DNA from: Closterium sp. NIES-65
Taxonomy: Eukaryota; Streptophyta; Zygnematophyceae; Desmidiales; Closteriaceae
Reading direction: 5' to 3'
NCBI GenBank assembly: GCA_948144175.1
Contig: CANXME010002503.1
Coordinates: 124,001-188,000, forward strand
Length of the DNA: 64,000 nt
In this document: positions 20,601 through 30,006 of the stretch, piece by piece
Layout of the letters: each line of letters opens with the position of its first letter
Position numbering within the stretch: position 1 is the stretch's first letter
Program-made: the position numbers and the translations under genes
The notes under the pieces: generated by a model
The model's input: only the letters and a program-made list of their open reading frames with translations
Databases searched by the model: none
Told to the model about the DNA's origin: nothing

Positions 20601-22976
20601 CCCTCTTGCCCCGTTGCCCTGCCATGACGTGGAACAAACATCATAGGCACAAAAACACCGGATGGAATTTCACACTCAAGCCTCAACTGTCACCACGGCA
20701 AGCGATTGTAAGAAAATTCCATGACACCAAACAGGCCACTGCGCACATCTCATCTCACTGTGCATTTCGGTACAACTTGAAACGGCAGAACAGCTGAGAA
20801 CGGGAGTCAGGCCTAAGGCCTGGGTGCTCCCCACTTCCACTCCATGACTCCTTCTCACAGCAAGCATGCGCTACAGACTCACCACCATGCCATGCAGGTG
20901 CGAGATCGATGTGAGCTGCACCAGGTTACGGTACCCCTCCATGTCCTTGGCTAGAACAGTCAGGTGGTATCTGTGGAGTGGGGGGTGGATGTATGGGGGA
21001 AGCACTGCGGGCGTATGAGCGACGTGAGCTGCACCAGGTTGCGGTACCCCTCCATGTCCTTGGCTAGAACAGTCAGGTGGTACCTGTGGGTTCGGTGGGG
21101 AATACATCAGCATGCACGGGGAAGGCACGGGCATGAATAAGAAGAACTTTCATAAGTCACAAACTTCCCTTTCTCTTCTTTCCTGCCAACCAGTCTGCCT
21201 CTCATGCACTCACCTTTTGACTGGGGGTGCTTTGACCGCCTTGCCTGCCCCAACTGCCTCCGCCTCTCCTGCCTGTTCCTCCCCAGCCAGGCCTTCTGCC
21301 ACCTCCCCCACAGCCACTCGCCCCACTTCCCCCTCTCCATTACCACTCCCCTTAACAGCACCACCAGCCTCCGTTTCTCTTTCCAACACCACCTGTCCTC
21401 CACCTCCCACACCCCCCTCCCCCTCCACTGCTCCCATCCCACTTCCCGTCCCGCTCTCCTCCCGCATCACCCCCTGATCCCCCTGCTCCCCCTGCTCCCC
21501 CTGTTCCCCCCGTTCTCCCTGCTCCTTCTCCTCCCTGAGTGCCCGCACAGCCTGCAGCAGGGCGGCGGGAGCGCCCTCGTCATGCACGAGGTACATCTCG
21601 TTGCCGATCACGGGCTTTAAGCCCTCCGCCTCGCACATGCGCACCAGCTGGAGGGCGCCATACATCACTGGGGTGGGGGGGAAAGAAAAGGAGAGGGGGG
21701 GGGGGGGGGGGCGGGGGGGAGAGAGCAGAAGACGGGGAGCGTGTGGGGTACAATGAAGGCGGAGAAGTGTGATGGGCGAGATGGGTGGGTAAGGCGCTTA
21801 GCAGACAGCAATCGAGTCGCCTACCATTAAACGTCGGTCAGACGAAAGAAACAGGCATGAAACAAGGAAAGAAGGAAGAATGCAGTGGAGGGAGGAAGAA
21901 TTGCGAGAGGAAAGAGAGGGATGGGGTGTGTGTAACATACCGTGCCATGGTCTGGGTGAATCAGACTGCCAGAAGGAAATTCTTTCGCAATTTGTGCATG
22001 GGATGGGACTCACAGCAGACTTACCACCATGGTCAGTGAGCGCAATGCCAGGCATGTTAAGCTCCTTGGCCCGTGCCACCAATCCCTTCAGCTGCCATGG
22101 CATGGAGGGTACGTAAGGACATACGGACGCAACATGAGGATATAATCGAGCGTTATACTTTCTTTAATCGTTGTACTCGTTGTAAAAGCCTCCCACCTGG
22201 CTGGCTCCGTCTAGAAGGCTGAAGTCACTATGCGTGTGCAGTGGCACATACTGAAGCTTCTCCGCCTTCTCCTCTCCAGCTCCGCCAACCCCTTCTCTCC
22301 CCTCCGCCTCCGCCTCCGCCTCGACCACCTCCGCTACACTCGTCCCCGCATTCCCCACTATACCCTGCGCATGCACCCGCCACGCTTCCCCACCTGGCGC
22401 GATCCCCAGCTTCCGCTCATCTCGGCGGGATTTCGACAAGGAAGGCAATCCCGAGGTAAAGAGACTCCGGCCAGACGTGGACAGGCCAGTGAGTGAGGCG
22501 GTGGGAGCTCGAAGTATGGATGACGGTGACAAGCCTGAGACTGGGAGCGGAACGGCTACGACGGAGGACGGAAGCGCTGGGAGGAGACGACGGGAATGCC
22601 TACGGTTTGAAGGTAGGAGTGAGGTTGGAGTGGCTGACGTGGCAAATGAGCGAGGCTGGGATTGATGTAAGATCGCCACGTCGCATCCTCGTCCGTCGTT
22701 ACGGTTGGAGACGGCGGCGGGTGTGCTGTGTAGGCTGCGCAACGGCCGGCAAGCGAGCGCGGCGTCGGACGGTATGCTAAATTGAAGCATCGCAAGTCTT
22801 CCAAGATAGAGGCTTCCGGTATCGACGCTTTCTAGATTCACTCGCTCGCAGCAGGGGGTTACGGAGGTCGTCGCGAACTCAGAGGATACCTCCTGCGATG
22901 GCGATCGATAATAACAGAGGTAACGGGAAAGGAGCTTCCCGGGACGAACGGCTGATGTGGCTCTGGAATGGAGCAT
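1..22976 (-). CDS. dnaE: Bacterial-type DNA polymerase III alpha subunit (DnaE), nuclear, multi-exon, 3' end beyond window
   Basis: C-family replicative DNA polymerase. Exons read on the minus strand, high to low: 22976-22197, 22091-22025, 21667-21214, 20970-20883, 20618-20584, 20399-20339, 20101-20046, 16052-15926, 15742-15659, 15424-15396, 15213-15102, 14609-14517, 14237-14106, 13807-13749, 13337-13270, 12591-12506, 12192-12046, 4699-4610, 4285-4178, 3948-3602, 2678 to below 1. All junctions keep phase; total exceeds 1,900 codons. PHP domain begins at [11 protein letters not shown] (about residue 245). Palm: [14 protein letters not shown] (about 723) and PDIDSDFC with two catalytic Asp (about 763); [11 protein letters not shown] (about 927) matches the region of the third. 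Then [30 protein letters not shown], an HhH-like stretch ([11 protein letters not shown]) and an OB-fold ([19 protein letters not shown]). The ~235-residue N-terminal extension is rich in Ser, Arg and Ala, suggesting organelle targeting (inference). The short RPCITRELL exon resembles cyanobacterial-type DnaE, from memory. Introns show this is not a bacterial contaminant. Confidence 0.9.
2896..2985. repeat. 15-bp minisatellite in dnaE intron 20
   Basis: About six copies of a 15-bp unit containing AGCAATAGACCGTGC. It lies between the 3' exon (acceptor 2678) and the exon-edge copies at 3118-3585. The unit AGTCCCGCTCCCTC is also repeated just beside it (2815-2880). Confidence 0.8.
3118..3600 (-). 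repeat. Three extra copies of the end of dnaE exon 20 plus its donor
   Basis: The real exon ends at 3602 (…ALYRPG, then GTGAGTGAG). Downstream in the intron three further ~120-150-bp copies (about 3440-3585, 3280-3410, 3118-3250) repeat the segment coding [15 protein letters not shown] through ALYRPG, each followed by a CACTCACC (+ strand) donor. The copies differ by scattered substitutions, yet most of the encoded residues are still readable. Confidence 0.85.
4487..4609. repeat. 23-bp minisatellite abutting the donor of dnaE exon 18
   Basis: Five near-perfect copies of a 23-bp unit containing CACTACAGCACCGGAATG run up to the exon end at 4610. The donor GTGAGTGCGGTG itself resembles the repeat edge, so the array appears to have grown from the splice site. 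Confidence 0.85.
4760..4980 (-). repeat. Two 5' partial copies of dnaE exon 18
   Basis: Two upstream copies of the start of exon 18 (real copy 4699-4610, [14 protein letters not shown]) lie at about 4760-4830 ([14 protein letters not shown]) and 4910-4975 ([13 protein letters not shown]). Each keeps an upstream CAG acceptor. The downstream halves have diverged. Confidence 0.75.
4997..5224. repeat. 10-bp and 13-bp minisatellites, target of the copia insertion
   Basis: At 4997-5056 six copies of a 10-bp unit AGGGCATTGG. At about 5113-5224 a 13-bp unit GGGGAACCTGATG. The same 13-bp array resumes at 10757 after the retroelement, so the element inserted inside the array. Confidence 0.85.
5225..10756 (-). 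mobile_element. Ty1/copia LTR retrotransposon (element A), young, largely whole
   Basis: LTRs at 5225-5482 and 10500-10756 (257-258 bp, TG…CA, roughly 98-99% alike by eye). A 5-bp target duplication GAACC flanks it (5220-5224 and 10757-10761). Next to the 5' LTR is TGGTATCAGAGC, the classic primer-binding site complementary to initiator-Met tRNA; a purine-rich tract precedes the 3' LTR. One long frame (9652-5504, 1,382 codons) runs gag, protease (DSGATH near residue 228), integrase (HMDLWGP near 436), reverse transcriptase (YVDDMILV near 1060) and RNase H (CEAELYAG near 1272), the copia order. A 22-bp repeat fills the 5' leader/gag side. At most one or two breaks are apparent. Few LTR differences imply a recent insertion. 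Confidence 0.93.
9886..10220. repeat. 22-bp minisatellite inside copia element A
   Basis: About 15 copies of a 22-bp unit containing GCTGAACCTGCTCTGCTGCG, with some shorter variants, between the 5' LTR and the main coding frame. It is part of the element and is not seen elsewhere in the window. Confidence 0.85.
10757..11692. repeat. 13-bp then 19-bp minisatellite arrays in dnaE intron 17
   Basis: 10757-10918 continues the GGGGAACCTGATG array. From about 10925 to 11692 there are roughly 40 copies of a 19-bp unit, GTTACCATTACGCACCCCC, with T/C variation. Translated reading frames across this stretch are repeat artefacts. Confidence 0.9.
11695..12000 (-). repeat. Three decayed copies of the end of dnaE exon 17
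   Basis: The real exon 12192-12046 ends …MNELTKL before GTGAGAG. Copies follow downstream at about 11915-11990 (nearly identical, with donor), 11790-11870 (reading [19 protein letters not shown], with donor) and 11700-11730 (reading [13 protein letters not shown]). They become more diverged with distance from the real exon. Confidence 0.8.
12250..12330 (-). repeat. Partial copy of the start of dnaE exon 17
   Basis: On the acceptor side of exon 17 a copy reads [17 protein letters not shown] against [17 protein letters not shown] in the real exon, with a diverged continuation. Confidence 0.75.
12655..12725 (-). repeat. Partial copy of dnaE exon 16 (catalytic Asp exon)
   Basis: Real exon 12591-12506 carries PDIDSDFC. 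An upstream copy at about 12662-12720 keeps the acceptor and [14 protein letters not shown], then diverges before the catalytic motif. Confidence 0.8.
12945..13205. repeat. 18-bp and 10-bp minisatellites in dnaE intron 15
   Basis: 12950-13080: about seven copies of a GGACCAAGGCGCGCGCGT-like unit. 13080-13190: about eleven copies of the 10-mer GTGACCGAGT or GTGACCAAGT. They lie between exon 15 (13337-13270) and exon 16. Confidence 0.85.
14617..14835. repeat. 13-bp minisatellite and partial copy of dnaE exon 12
   Basis: About nine copies of CAGGGGAAAGGGC (14630-14748) separate the real exon 12 (14609-14517, [12 protein letters not shown]) from an upstream decayed copy at about 14780-14830 ([10 protein letters not shown]). 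Confidence 0.85.
14880..15095. repeat. 10-bp array next to exon 11 donor, plus exon 11 copy
   Basis: Exon 11 ends at 15102. Within 20 bases of its donor an array of about 13 copies of GTGGTGTAAT/GTGGTGTGAT starts (14947-15082). Beyond it, 14883-14945, is a second copy of the exon 11 start ([20 protein letters not shown]). Confidence 0.85.
16167..19948. repeat. 31-bp satellite, exactly 122 copies, built on the dnaE exon 7 splice donor
   Basis: 3,782 bp = 31 x 122, with essentially no variation visible. On the minus strand every unit carries CACAGTTGACTG followed by GTGAGCCC, the last bases and 5' splice site of dnaE exon 7, and also CCCTCGCAG, which looks like a 3' splice site. The unit has no stop on the plus strand in any frame and 31 is not a multiple of 3, so three overlapping plus-strand frames of about 1,300 codons appear. 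These are artefacts. Confidence 0.97.
19931..19971 (-). other. Alternative or decoy copy of dnaE exon 7 (exon 7')
   Basis: A 41-bp copy of exon 7 (real copy 20101-20046, 56 bp). It has its own CAG acceptor and GTGAGC donor, lacks 15 internal bases and therefore keeps the same phase. It reads [14 protein letters not shown] where exon 7 reads [19 protein letters not shown]. Its 3' end merges into the 31-bp satellite, which probably started here. Confidence 0.75.
21007..21085 (-). other. 5' copy of dnaE exon 4
   Basis: A copy of the start of exon 4 (real copy 20970-20883) with acceptor CCCACAG and the coding part for [21 protein letters not shown]. It loses similarity before the donor. Confidence 0.85.
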
Positions 22977-24246
22977 CTCAGATCATGGTGAGTGGTAGAA
23001 ACAGAAATGGCGGAAAATGGCGGTTTCAGTGAAGGGGATGGGAGCTTCACCTACACGCTTCACCTCACCAGAAGAGTTTGGAGATCCCAAGGCGGTGCAG
23101 CAGATCCGCGTTTCTGGCCCGAGTCGATTCGAAATTGTACAGACTTATTGTAGTCCAATTCTAGCACAGATACTTGTTTGAATATTGAAAACTGTGAGCA
23201 CATGAAAGTCTCTGACACTCTGACAGGTTCTGTTTTGCGGCGGCCATTTTCAGGTGCATGCAAATCAGTCAAGGCGCTTTATTCAGGTGCATGCCAGGTT
23301 GCGTACACTGTTCTCAGGTTAAACTATGGCTCTTGTAACTTGACACGCTGTTCAAGGCTCGATTAAATTTGGCACAAAATGTCTGAAATAGATCCGATTT
23401 CGGGCTACGCAAATCGGGGTCGGAATGGTTGGCTCTCGACTCGATGCTGCATTTTCTGACGTCACTCAGGGCGATGATTGCATTTCTGCCCAATTTCTAC
23501 GCAAATCTTTGCTTCGCACCAACTCTTTTCGAACGAATTGTAATGGTAAATCGTTTGTACTCTTGGCGCAGGTGGCGGACGCTTCGCGGGTCAAACCAGC
23601 AAACCCTAGCGGGACGTGCATTCTTTGGAAAGGGTAATCCGAAACACGAGAAATATGCCCGAGTGTTAGAGGGAGTTACCCCTACGGCTATTAAGGATAT
23701 ATCGTTCGTTACCATCCGATCCCGATTTGCGTAGCCCGAAATTGCATCTATTTCAGACCTTTTGTGCCAAATTTAATCGAATCTTGAACAACGTTTTAAT
23801 TACAAGTGACATAGTGTAACCTGAGAAAAGTGCACGCAACCTGGCATGCACCTGAATATCGCGCCTTGAATAAGTTGCATGCACCTGAAAATGGCCGGTT
23901 TTGCGGCGCTAGGCTGACCCAGACATGTCAGATTCCGTCCATCATTTGCCCAATCCGGATTCGCTGCGTGAAGATTGTTCGAGAATCTAAAGGCACTCCG
24001 AAAAGCGAAACACCAACTCTTCAGAATGTGCGCAGCATTCCATGTCAAAACGGCTGCAGCCCGAGTTTAGAAAAGGTGACGCTGTTGCAGACGTGCAGTC
24101 AGATCGCTGCCGTCGTGCTCCAAGGAGCTTCTGCGTCGTCTCGATCTTCAGTCCTCATAAGAGATTAGCGCCTTAATCCTCGATGGTCAGTTTAAAACTC
24201 CCTCGATCTCGTGAATGTTCGTGAGCTAACTCAGAGTCAATAAGAG
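22977..24246. promoter_or_regulatory. Shared 5' region between dnaE (-) and glycosyltransferase (+)
   Basis: 1.27 kb between two divergent start codons. Both promoters and 5' UTRs should lie here, but I cannot place a TATA box or initiator with confidence. Half of it is occupied by the inverted-repeat element at 23241-23898. Confidence 0.6.
23241..23898. mobile_element. Long-TIR MITE-like DNA element between divergent genes
   Basis: Arms 23241-23429 and 23711-23898 are inverted copies (~190 bp, roughly 85% alike by eye), beginning CGGCCATTTTCAGGTGCATG. The direct repeat TTTTGCGG (extendable to 10 bp, TTTTGCGGCG) lies at 23233 and 23899, as expected for a target duplication. The 280-bp centre has no coding capacity that I recognise. 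TSD length and long TIRs fit a MULE-like or hAT-like non-autonomous element; the superfamily is not settled. Confidence 0.7.
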
Positions 24247-27200
24247 ATGCCGATTGTCGCCGCTAAAGGAGGGGTTTTAACGGGGAGCGCCGGTTCCGCC
24301 AGCAGTGTTCCAAGGCGCGCGAATCCCAAGGGCCGTAGCACGAAACGTAGCATCCTCCCCGTCGCGTTAGGAATATCAGCGTTTCTCGCGGTTACCGTGC
24401 TGCTTTCGCCGCCGCTGCGAAAGCATCTGCGAAGCCTCGGGAGTTCAGAATCCGCTAGCGAAACCCGTGACAGCTATGGCCTCTCGACGACACTCCCACG
24501 CACAGACTCATCCACATCACACGAAGCGTTACCTGAAAACACTTCCTCCTCTTCTTCCTCCTCTTCCTCCTCTTCCTCCTTCTCCATCCCTCCGTCTCTC
24601 GCGGGATCTCCGACCGATCCCACACCAGCGTACCTCCGCCTACTAGCCAAGGACGAGTCTCCCTGCGTCAACCTTACCGGACACAGATGCTCCGACGAGG
24701 AGATAAGACAAGGCCCACCGCCCGGAAGCATGGACGAGCCGGTCTTATCCGCCGCTGACGTGGCGTTGTTTGATAGGGTGCGGAGGCTGTACCCCGAGGG
24801 ACAACCCAAGGGGAGCGGTCAGGGGGAGGAGGACCGCGTCGCGTTCCTATTCCTGACACGTGGACCCATGCCTCTTAGTAGACTATGGGAGAGGTACCTA
24901 CGGGTGAGCTTCCTTGCTGCTGCAAGTGTGTGAAAGCAGAGTTCTTTTTGCAAATGAGAGGGCCCATGCCTCTAAGTATACTATGGGAGAGGTACCTTCG
25001 GGTGAGATCCCATGCTGCTGCATGATCCGAGGTTACCTTCGCACCCCCCATTATGGCCCATTGTCTTACCTTCGGTGCGACCTGCAAACCCTACTGTCAC
25101 TGCCACCACACACTCTCGCCCCCCCTCTTTTCCACCATCTGCGCCTGCCTCAACATCCCCTACACCTCGGCTGTCGCGCCGCTGCTCCATCTACCCCTTA
25201 TTTCCCCCCTCAGGGCCACGAGCGGCGGTACTCAATCTACGTGCATGCAGCGCCGGGGTTCCAGTATCCCTTGGACTCGTCGCCTGTGTTCTACGCGCGG
25301 GAGATCCCCAGCGAGAAGGTGCAGTGGGGCGACCCCTCCATGGTGGCGGCAGAGCGACGCCTCCTGGCGAACGCATTGCTGGACCCGGCCAACAAGAGAT
25401 TCCTCATCGTCTCTGAGTCGTACGTGAGGGGATGGGATAGGAGGGATGAAGTGAATGAATGGGTGGGTCGGATGGGATGGGATGGGTTGGGGGTGTGTTG
25501 CCTCCTGGCGAACGCCCTGCTGGACCCGGCCAACAAGCGATTCATCATTGTCTCTGAGTCGTGCGTGAGAGGGGAGGGGGGGGAAAGGGGATGGGTGCGT
25601 GGGAGCATGGGTGCATGGGTTGGTGAGTGGGTGGGTTGCTGGACCCGGCCAACAAGCAATTCATCATTGTCTCTGAGTCGTGCGTCGTGGGGTTGGATGG
25701 GATGCGATGTGGTGGGATGGGATGGCATCACCCCCACCAGGCATCGCCCCCACCAGGCATCACCCCCACCAGGCATCACCCCCACCACGTTTTTTTTCAC
25801 GAGTTTTTACTGTTGTTCCTTTGCTTAAGCGTCCTCTCTACTACTGCAGCCCTTCGAAACATGAGTCAGGGTTCATCATTGTCTCTGAGTCGTGCGTTGT
25901 GGGGTTGGATGGGATTCGATGTGGGCGCGTGGTGGGTGCGTGTGTGGGTGCGTGTGTGGGTGCGTGTGTGGGTGGGTGTGTGGGTGGGTGTGTGGGTGGG
26001 TGTGTGGGTGGGTGGGTAGGAAGGCTCATTGTTAATTGCTGTATCTCAGACTGCCGCCTCGTGGTTTGGGTGTCCGTCTCGCCTTATCAGCGAAAACAAA
26101 TGCATGACCCTACGCTGCGTCCACTTCGCCTACCCATCACCCTCCTTCCCCTCCACACCTCATTCCCCCGACAAGTGCATGCCTCGGCACCCACCCCTCA
26201 CCCCCCTCTTTACGCCCCATCCCCCCCAACAGATGCATGCCTCTGCACGACTTCCCCTTCACATATCGCTACTTGATGGCGGAAAACCAGAGCCTGCTGC
26301 ACAGGTGGGTGAAGCAACGCGTTCATGCACTTCAATGCCTGAATGCACAACCATTCTAGGACTTCCCCTTTCCAACCCTTCTTCTTTCGACTAGTCCAAC
26401 TATTTTAATTACCTCTCCCGTTGTCTCCACCCTCAGTGTCTCCCCTCACCCCACGCCCCTTCCTCGCCCCAATGCAGTGCGTGCAACAACGATTGGAACT
26501 GCATGGGGCACTACAGCAGTCGCATGCAGCCGCACGTGCAAAGGAACCAGTGGACCAAGGGCTCTCAGGTATACTCCATTCACTTCAAATAACTCCCATG
26601 AGTCAAGTCATATTCAAAGGCGTCTGCGGTCCAAGGGTACTAAGATGACCTTCGATTTCTTCCATCCTTTCATGTAACTCTTCACTGTTGCTCTGCCCGT
26701 CCTATCCTGAGCAGTGGTGGGCGCTGACATGGCACCATGCCTTCCTTGCTGCCACGGACACAACCATCTACCCCACCCTCGCCAGATGGTGCAAGGTGAG
26801 CACAGGGGAGTCGGGTGGCTTGCTTGTTGATGCGAGGCTATGGAGGTGTTTCATAAGTGAGCAGCCATAGATGCAGTCCTGTCTGTTCAACTATTTATCT
26901 CTTGTCACTAACTCGGTGACAATCCCTGGTGTTTGTCTTTCCTGCCTTCTTCTCTCCGTGTGTCCCCACATACCATTTCTTTCTCGATTGCAGGGTGACA
27001 ACTGGCACCGGCACTGCTATTTGGATGAGCATTATTTTCAAACATTACTCAAGGTACTCGCAGATTCCCTCACCATTCTTTCCCCTCACCACCACTGTCT
27101 CCCCACTCCTTCCCTACTCATGATTTACACTATGCCTCTATCCCTTTCCCCACTCATCCCTCCCTCGCTCTCTCTCCTCCCTTCCTTTCCCCCATATCTT

Positions 27201-27459
27201 CCTCTGTTTTCCCTTCAAGATCCGCGACCCAGAGCACGTGGCGAGAAGAGGACCCACATGGGCGATGTGGTCAGGGGGGCCGCACCCTGTGGAGTACACA
27301 CGGGAGCAGCTCACCCCGCGCTTCCTCACGTCGGTCAAGTGGGACTCCAAGTGCTCCTGGGGCGGCCACCAGAACTCCTGCTTCCTTGTTCTTAGGAAGA
27401 TTGCACCCAGCGCGCTGCAGACCCTGCTAAATTACACTCCGGAAGAGCTTGGTTACTGA
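24247..27459 (+). CDS. DUF266 / GT14-like (core-2/I-branching) glycosyltransferase
   Basis: Seven exons: 24247-24903, 25214-25419, 26233-26304, 26478-26568, 26715-26795, 26994-27053, 27220-27459; phases agree, giving 468 residues. Type II membrane protein: short basic N-terminus, one membrane helix (about residues 36-54, LPVALGISAFLAVTVLLS), a Ser-rich stem, then the catalytic domain. Family landmarks in order: AFLFLTRGPMPLSRLWERYL, YSIYVHAAPGF, EIPSEKVQWGDPSMVAAERR, LLANALLDPANKRFLIVSES, CMPLHDFPFTYRYLM, NQWTKGSQWWALTW, GDNWHRHCYLDEHYFQTLL, GGPHPVEY, SCFLVLRKIAPSAL. Plant relatives (BC10-type) are Golgi enzymes affecting cell-wall or arabinogalactan glycans; the substrate here is unknown. 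The promoter is shared with dnaE. Confidence 0.92.
24958..25006 (+). repeat. Copy of glycosyltransferase exon 1 end with donor
   Basis: Repeats the end of exon 1 (coding GPMPLSRLWERYLR; copy reads GPMPLSILWERYLR) plus GTGAGATCCC and following intron sequence, 54 bp after the real donor at 24904. Confidence 0.85.
25490..25900 (+). repeat. Three copies of glycosyltransferase exon 2 end with donor
   Basis: Copies at 25498-25561 (LLANALLDPANKRFIIVSES), 25635-25680 and about 25870-25893 repeat the end of exon 2 and a GTGCGT-type donor. The real exon ends at 25419 before GTACGT. A (GTGTGGGTGG)n stretch follows at 25930-26020. Confidence 0.85.
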
Positions 27460-29790
27460 GTGACTGATGTGGTACCTAATCTATGGAACATATTGTAATG
27501 ATTTGTGTTCAACAGTGAGGTTGATGTGCAGAAGGGGAACCTTGTGAGCGCCATATGCTAGTCAGAATGGAAGATCTGATGGGAACCAAAGCCAGAGGTA
27601 CCCAGTCGTGCACGTTGGCTGTGAAGTCTTGGAACAAGCTAATGGGTAGTTGTAGTAGCAGTGATGGGAGAGGAATGGAGGATGACATGGAATGTGGAAC
27701 AGGATCGTACAAACAAAGGTTGAGGAAAAAAACATGGTGGAACATGTTGGGTCTCCCGGCTTGGGAAAATCATGTCGCGCAAGATTTGTAATGTTGCCTA
27801 CCGTTTCTTGCCTAGGTTGTCTTGCAAAGCGCGAGTTCTGTTCCCCCACAGTGGTAACGCCGTTCTTGTGCATACCAGGGGGTAAAATAACGCATCCACC
27901 TTTGAAGGAGCATCGCATCACCCATTAGGTTGCCAATCGTATGTAAAGTATGTGAAACTTGGGAGCTAAAGCTTTTCTGGAATGCATTCTGTATCGTTCA
28001 TCTGAATAGGATCGATCAGGTGAAGGTGATTGAGGGATAAATGGTATTACGGGTTGCCATAGTTTCGATACAACCATGCTTCGGCAGATGATGTTTGTGT
28101 GTCAGAGCGACACGTCTCATTACAAATAATAGTTGCGCTTGGCCGTTCGATCAATCTGGTGTACCCAGAAACGGGAGAAGCATGAAGATCGACGACAACC
28201 ATCACATCACACAGATGTTGCCATGGAGCATCACATCATGCCGTTGTGTCACAAGCATGTGCTTCTGACACTCGATTCCCGCTCAAATGGCGGAGCGCGC
28301 CGTGGTGCGGAGATTCCGAGGATCTTCTCGCAAACGAAATTGCTATCCCCGTCGTCAGCGCTATCACGAAGGCAGTCCGCTGACCATACGGCGGCTTGCC
28401 CCTGGCAGGGGAAATGGTAATGGATACTCAGTTTCTGCGAATCCTTCCTCACCACTCTCGATCCATCTAAATCTCCTTAAGTTCACCTCTGAACCTGGCC
28501 CTTTTCACTCGTGATCACCTTTTTTCCTAACTGCATTCTCCAACTTCCCTGAACGTCTTTCTTTCCAAGATTCCTTGAGATAGCTCACTACGCTGAAGTC
28601 CATGGCTGTCGCCAGCTTGTTACGAACCATTAATGGCTCTCGATCGTAGTATTAGTCTTCTTAATCTTTATTTTTTCTTATCACGAGGTCGTTAAGCCGG
28701 AGATCACTGATCATTGCAAACCCTTTAAGTGTTACGCCTGATCTAGTCGGACAGAGACATTTGAAGCTTAGAAGCTGTAGTCATTCAGAGCAGTTTCATC
28801 TCCGTCATCTAGCAATCTCTCTTGACTGCAGTTCTGATTTCTGCTCCAGTTTCCAGAACAACTTGGTAGAAGTATTCTAGACGTCCGTCGAGCGCGGAAC
28901 ATAGTCTTCCGATCTCCATACGCTCCTTCTAGTCACGAGGCGTCGCCGCTCTCCAGCAGCGAGAAAGTTTCGATTTGGTGATGACGGAGGCTGCTGGCGA
29001 CAGCTGATTCACACGGCGAAGACAGCGCTGAATGATTATACGGGGTTAGCGATGCGTACTTCGGACTTCGACTCGGAGTAGCTAGTCATCGGCATCTAAC
29101 GGCGGTGAATGAGAAGATGTTTCCTGACGGTGACGAACATCGCGGATTTTTCCAATGGTGATGGTTGAGACGGTCAGCGACGGCTGCTTCTGACGGTGAC
29201 GATCTAGATTATTGACGGTAACGACCGAACCGACGATTTCTGACGGTGACGATTTTCAATGGTGAAGTGACGTTTTCCGTCGGTGGCAATGAAAGTGACG
29301 TTTTCCGTCGGTGACGATTTTCAATGGTGGCGATTGGACCAACGTTCCGACGTTGAAGGATTGCGATTTCCCACGGTGACGATTAAGGCGACTATTTCAA
29401 AGTGACTATCGAATCGACGCTTCCCAATTGTTGGCGGCTGAGACGTTTCCTGCGGTGAAGATAAGGATTGATCAGGACTACGAATTCGTACGGCGACGAC
29501 TGACGCGACGCTTGGCGACGCTGACTATTGGTGATGATTTCTCGCGGTGACGATTTCAACGCTGGCCGACGCTGACTGTCGAGATGGCGAATTCTTACGA
29601 AGACGCCTGACGGGACGCTTGCCGACGCTGACTATCGAGATGGTGATTTCGCACGGTGACGATGTGCGCTGGCCGACGCTGACCGTCAAGATTGTGACTT
29701 CTTCCGGCGGCGACGGACGCGACGCTTGCCGACGCTGATTGTCGAGATGGTGATGATTTTTCACGGCGGCGATTTAAACGCTGGCCGTAA
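27460..29790. other. Intergenic region; degenerate repeats in its second half
   Basis: I see no supported gene. 28980-29790 holds a degenerate repeat built on motifs such as CGGTGACGATT and GCCGACGCTGACTGTCGAG, with an irregular longer period near 29500-29780. The glycosyltransferase 3' UTR must lie just after 27459. Confidence 0.6.
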
Positions 29791-30006
29791 CAGAGGCTAA
29801 TGCGAGGGCGGTCGAAATCACGCCAAAGTGGGAAGAGTGCATTCTGCTGCTGCACCGCTGTCTCGCTGTTTCTGTCGCCTGCGAGCACCCCGTTACAGCT
29901 AAGTTCCCTCTTCCTTCGCTCTTGCCATCCTTGCCGCTTCTGCTTCGTGTATATCATTGCCCACATCTGGTACACGTTTTTCCCTCCAGCATGCTTCGAA
30001 AAAAAA

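Noticed and set aside
1-22976. Bacterial contamination as explanation for dnaE
   Set aside because: The coding sequence is broken by at least 20 phase-consistent GT-AG introns and is neighboured by plant-type genes.
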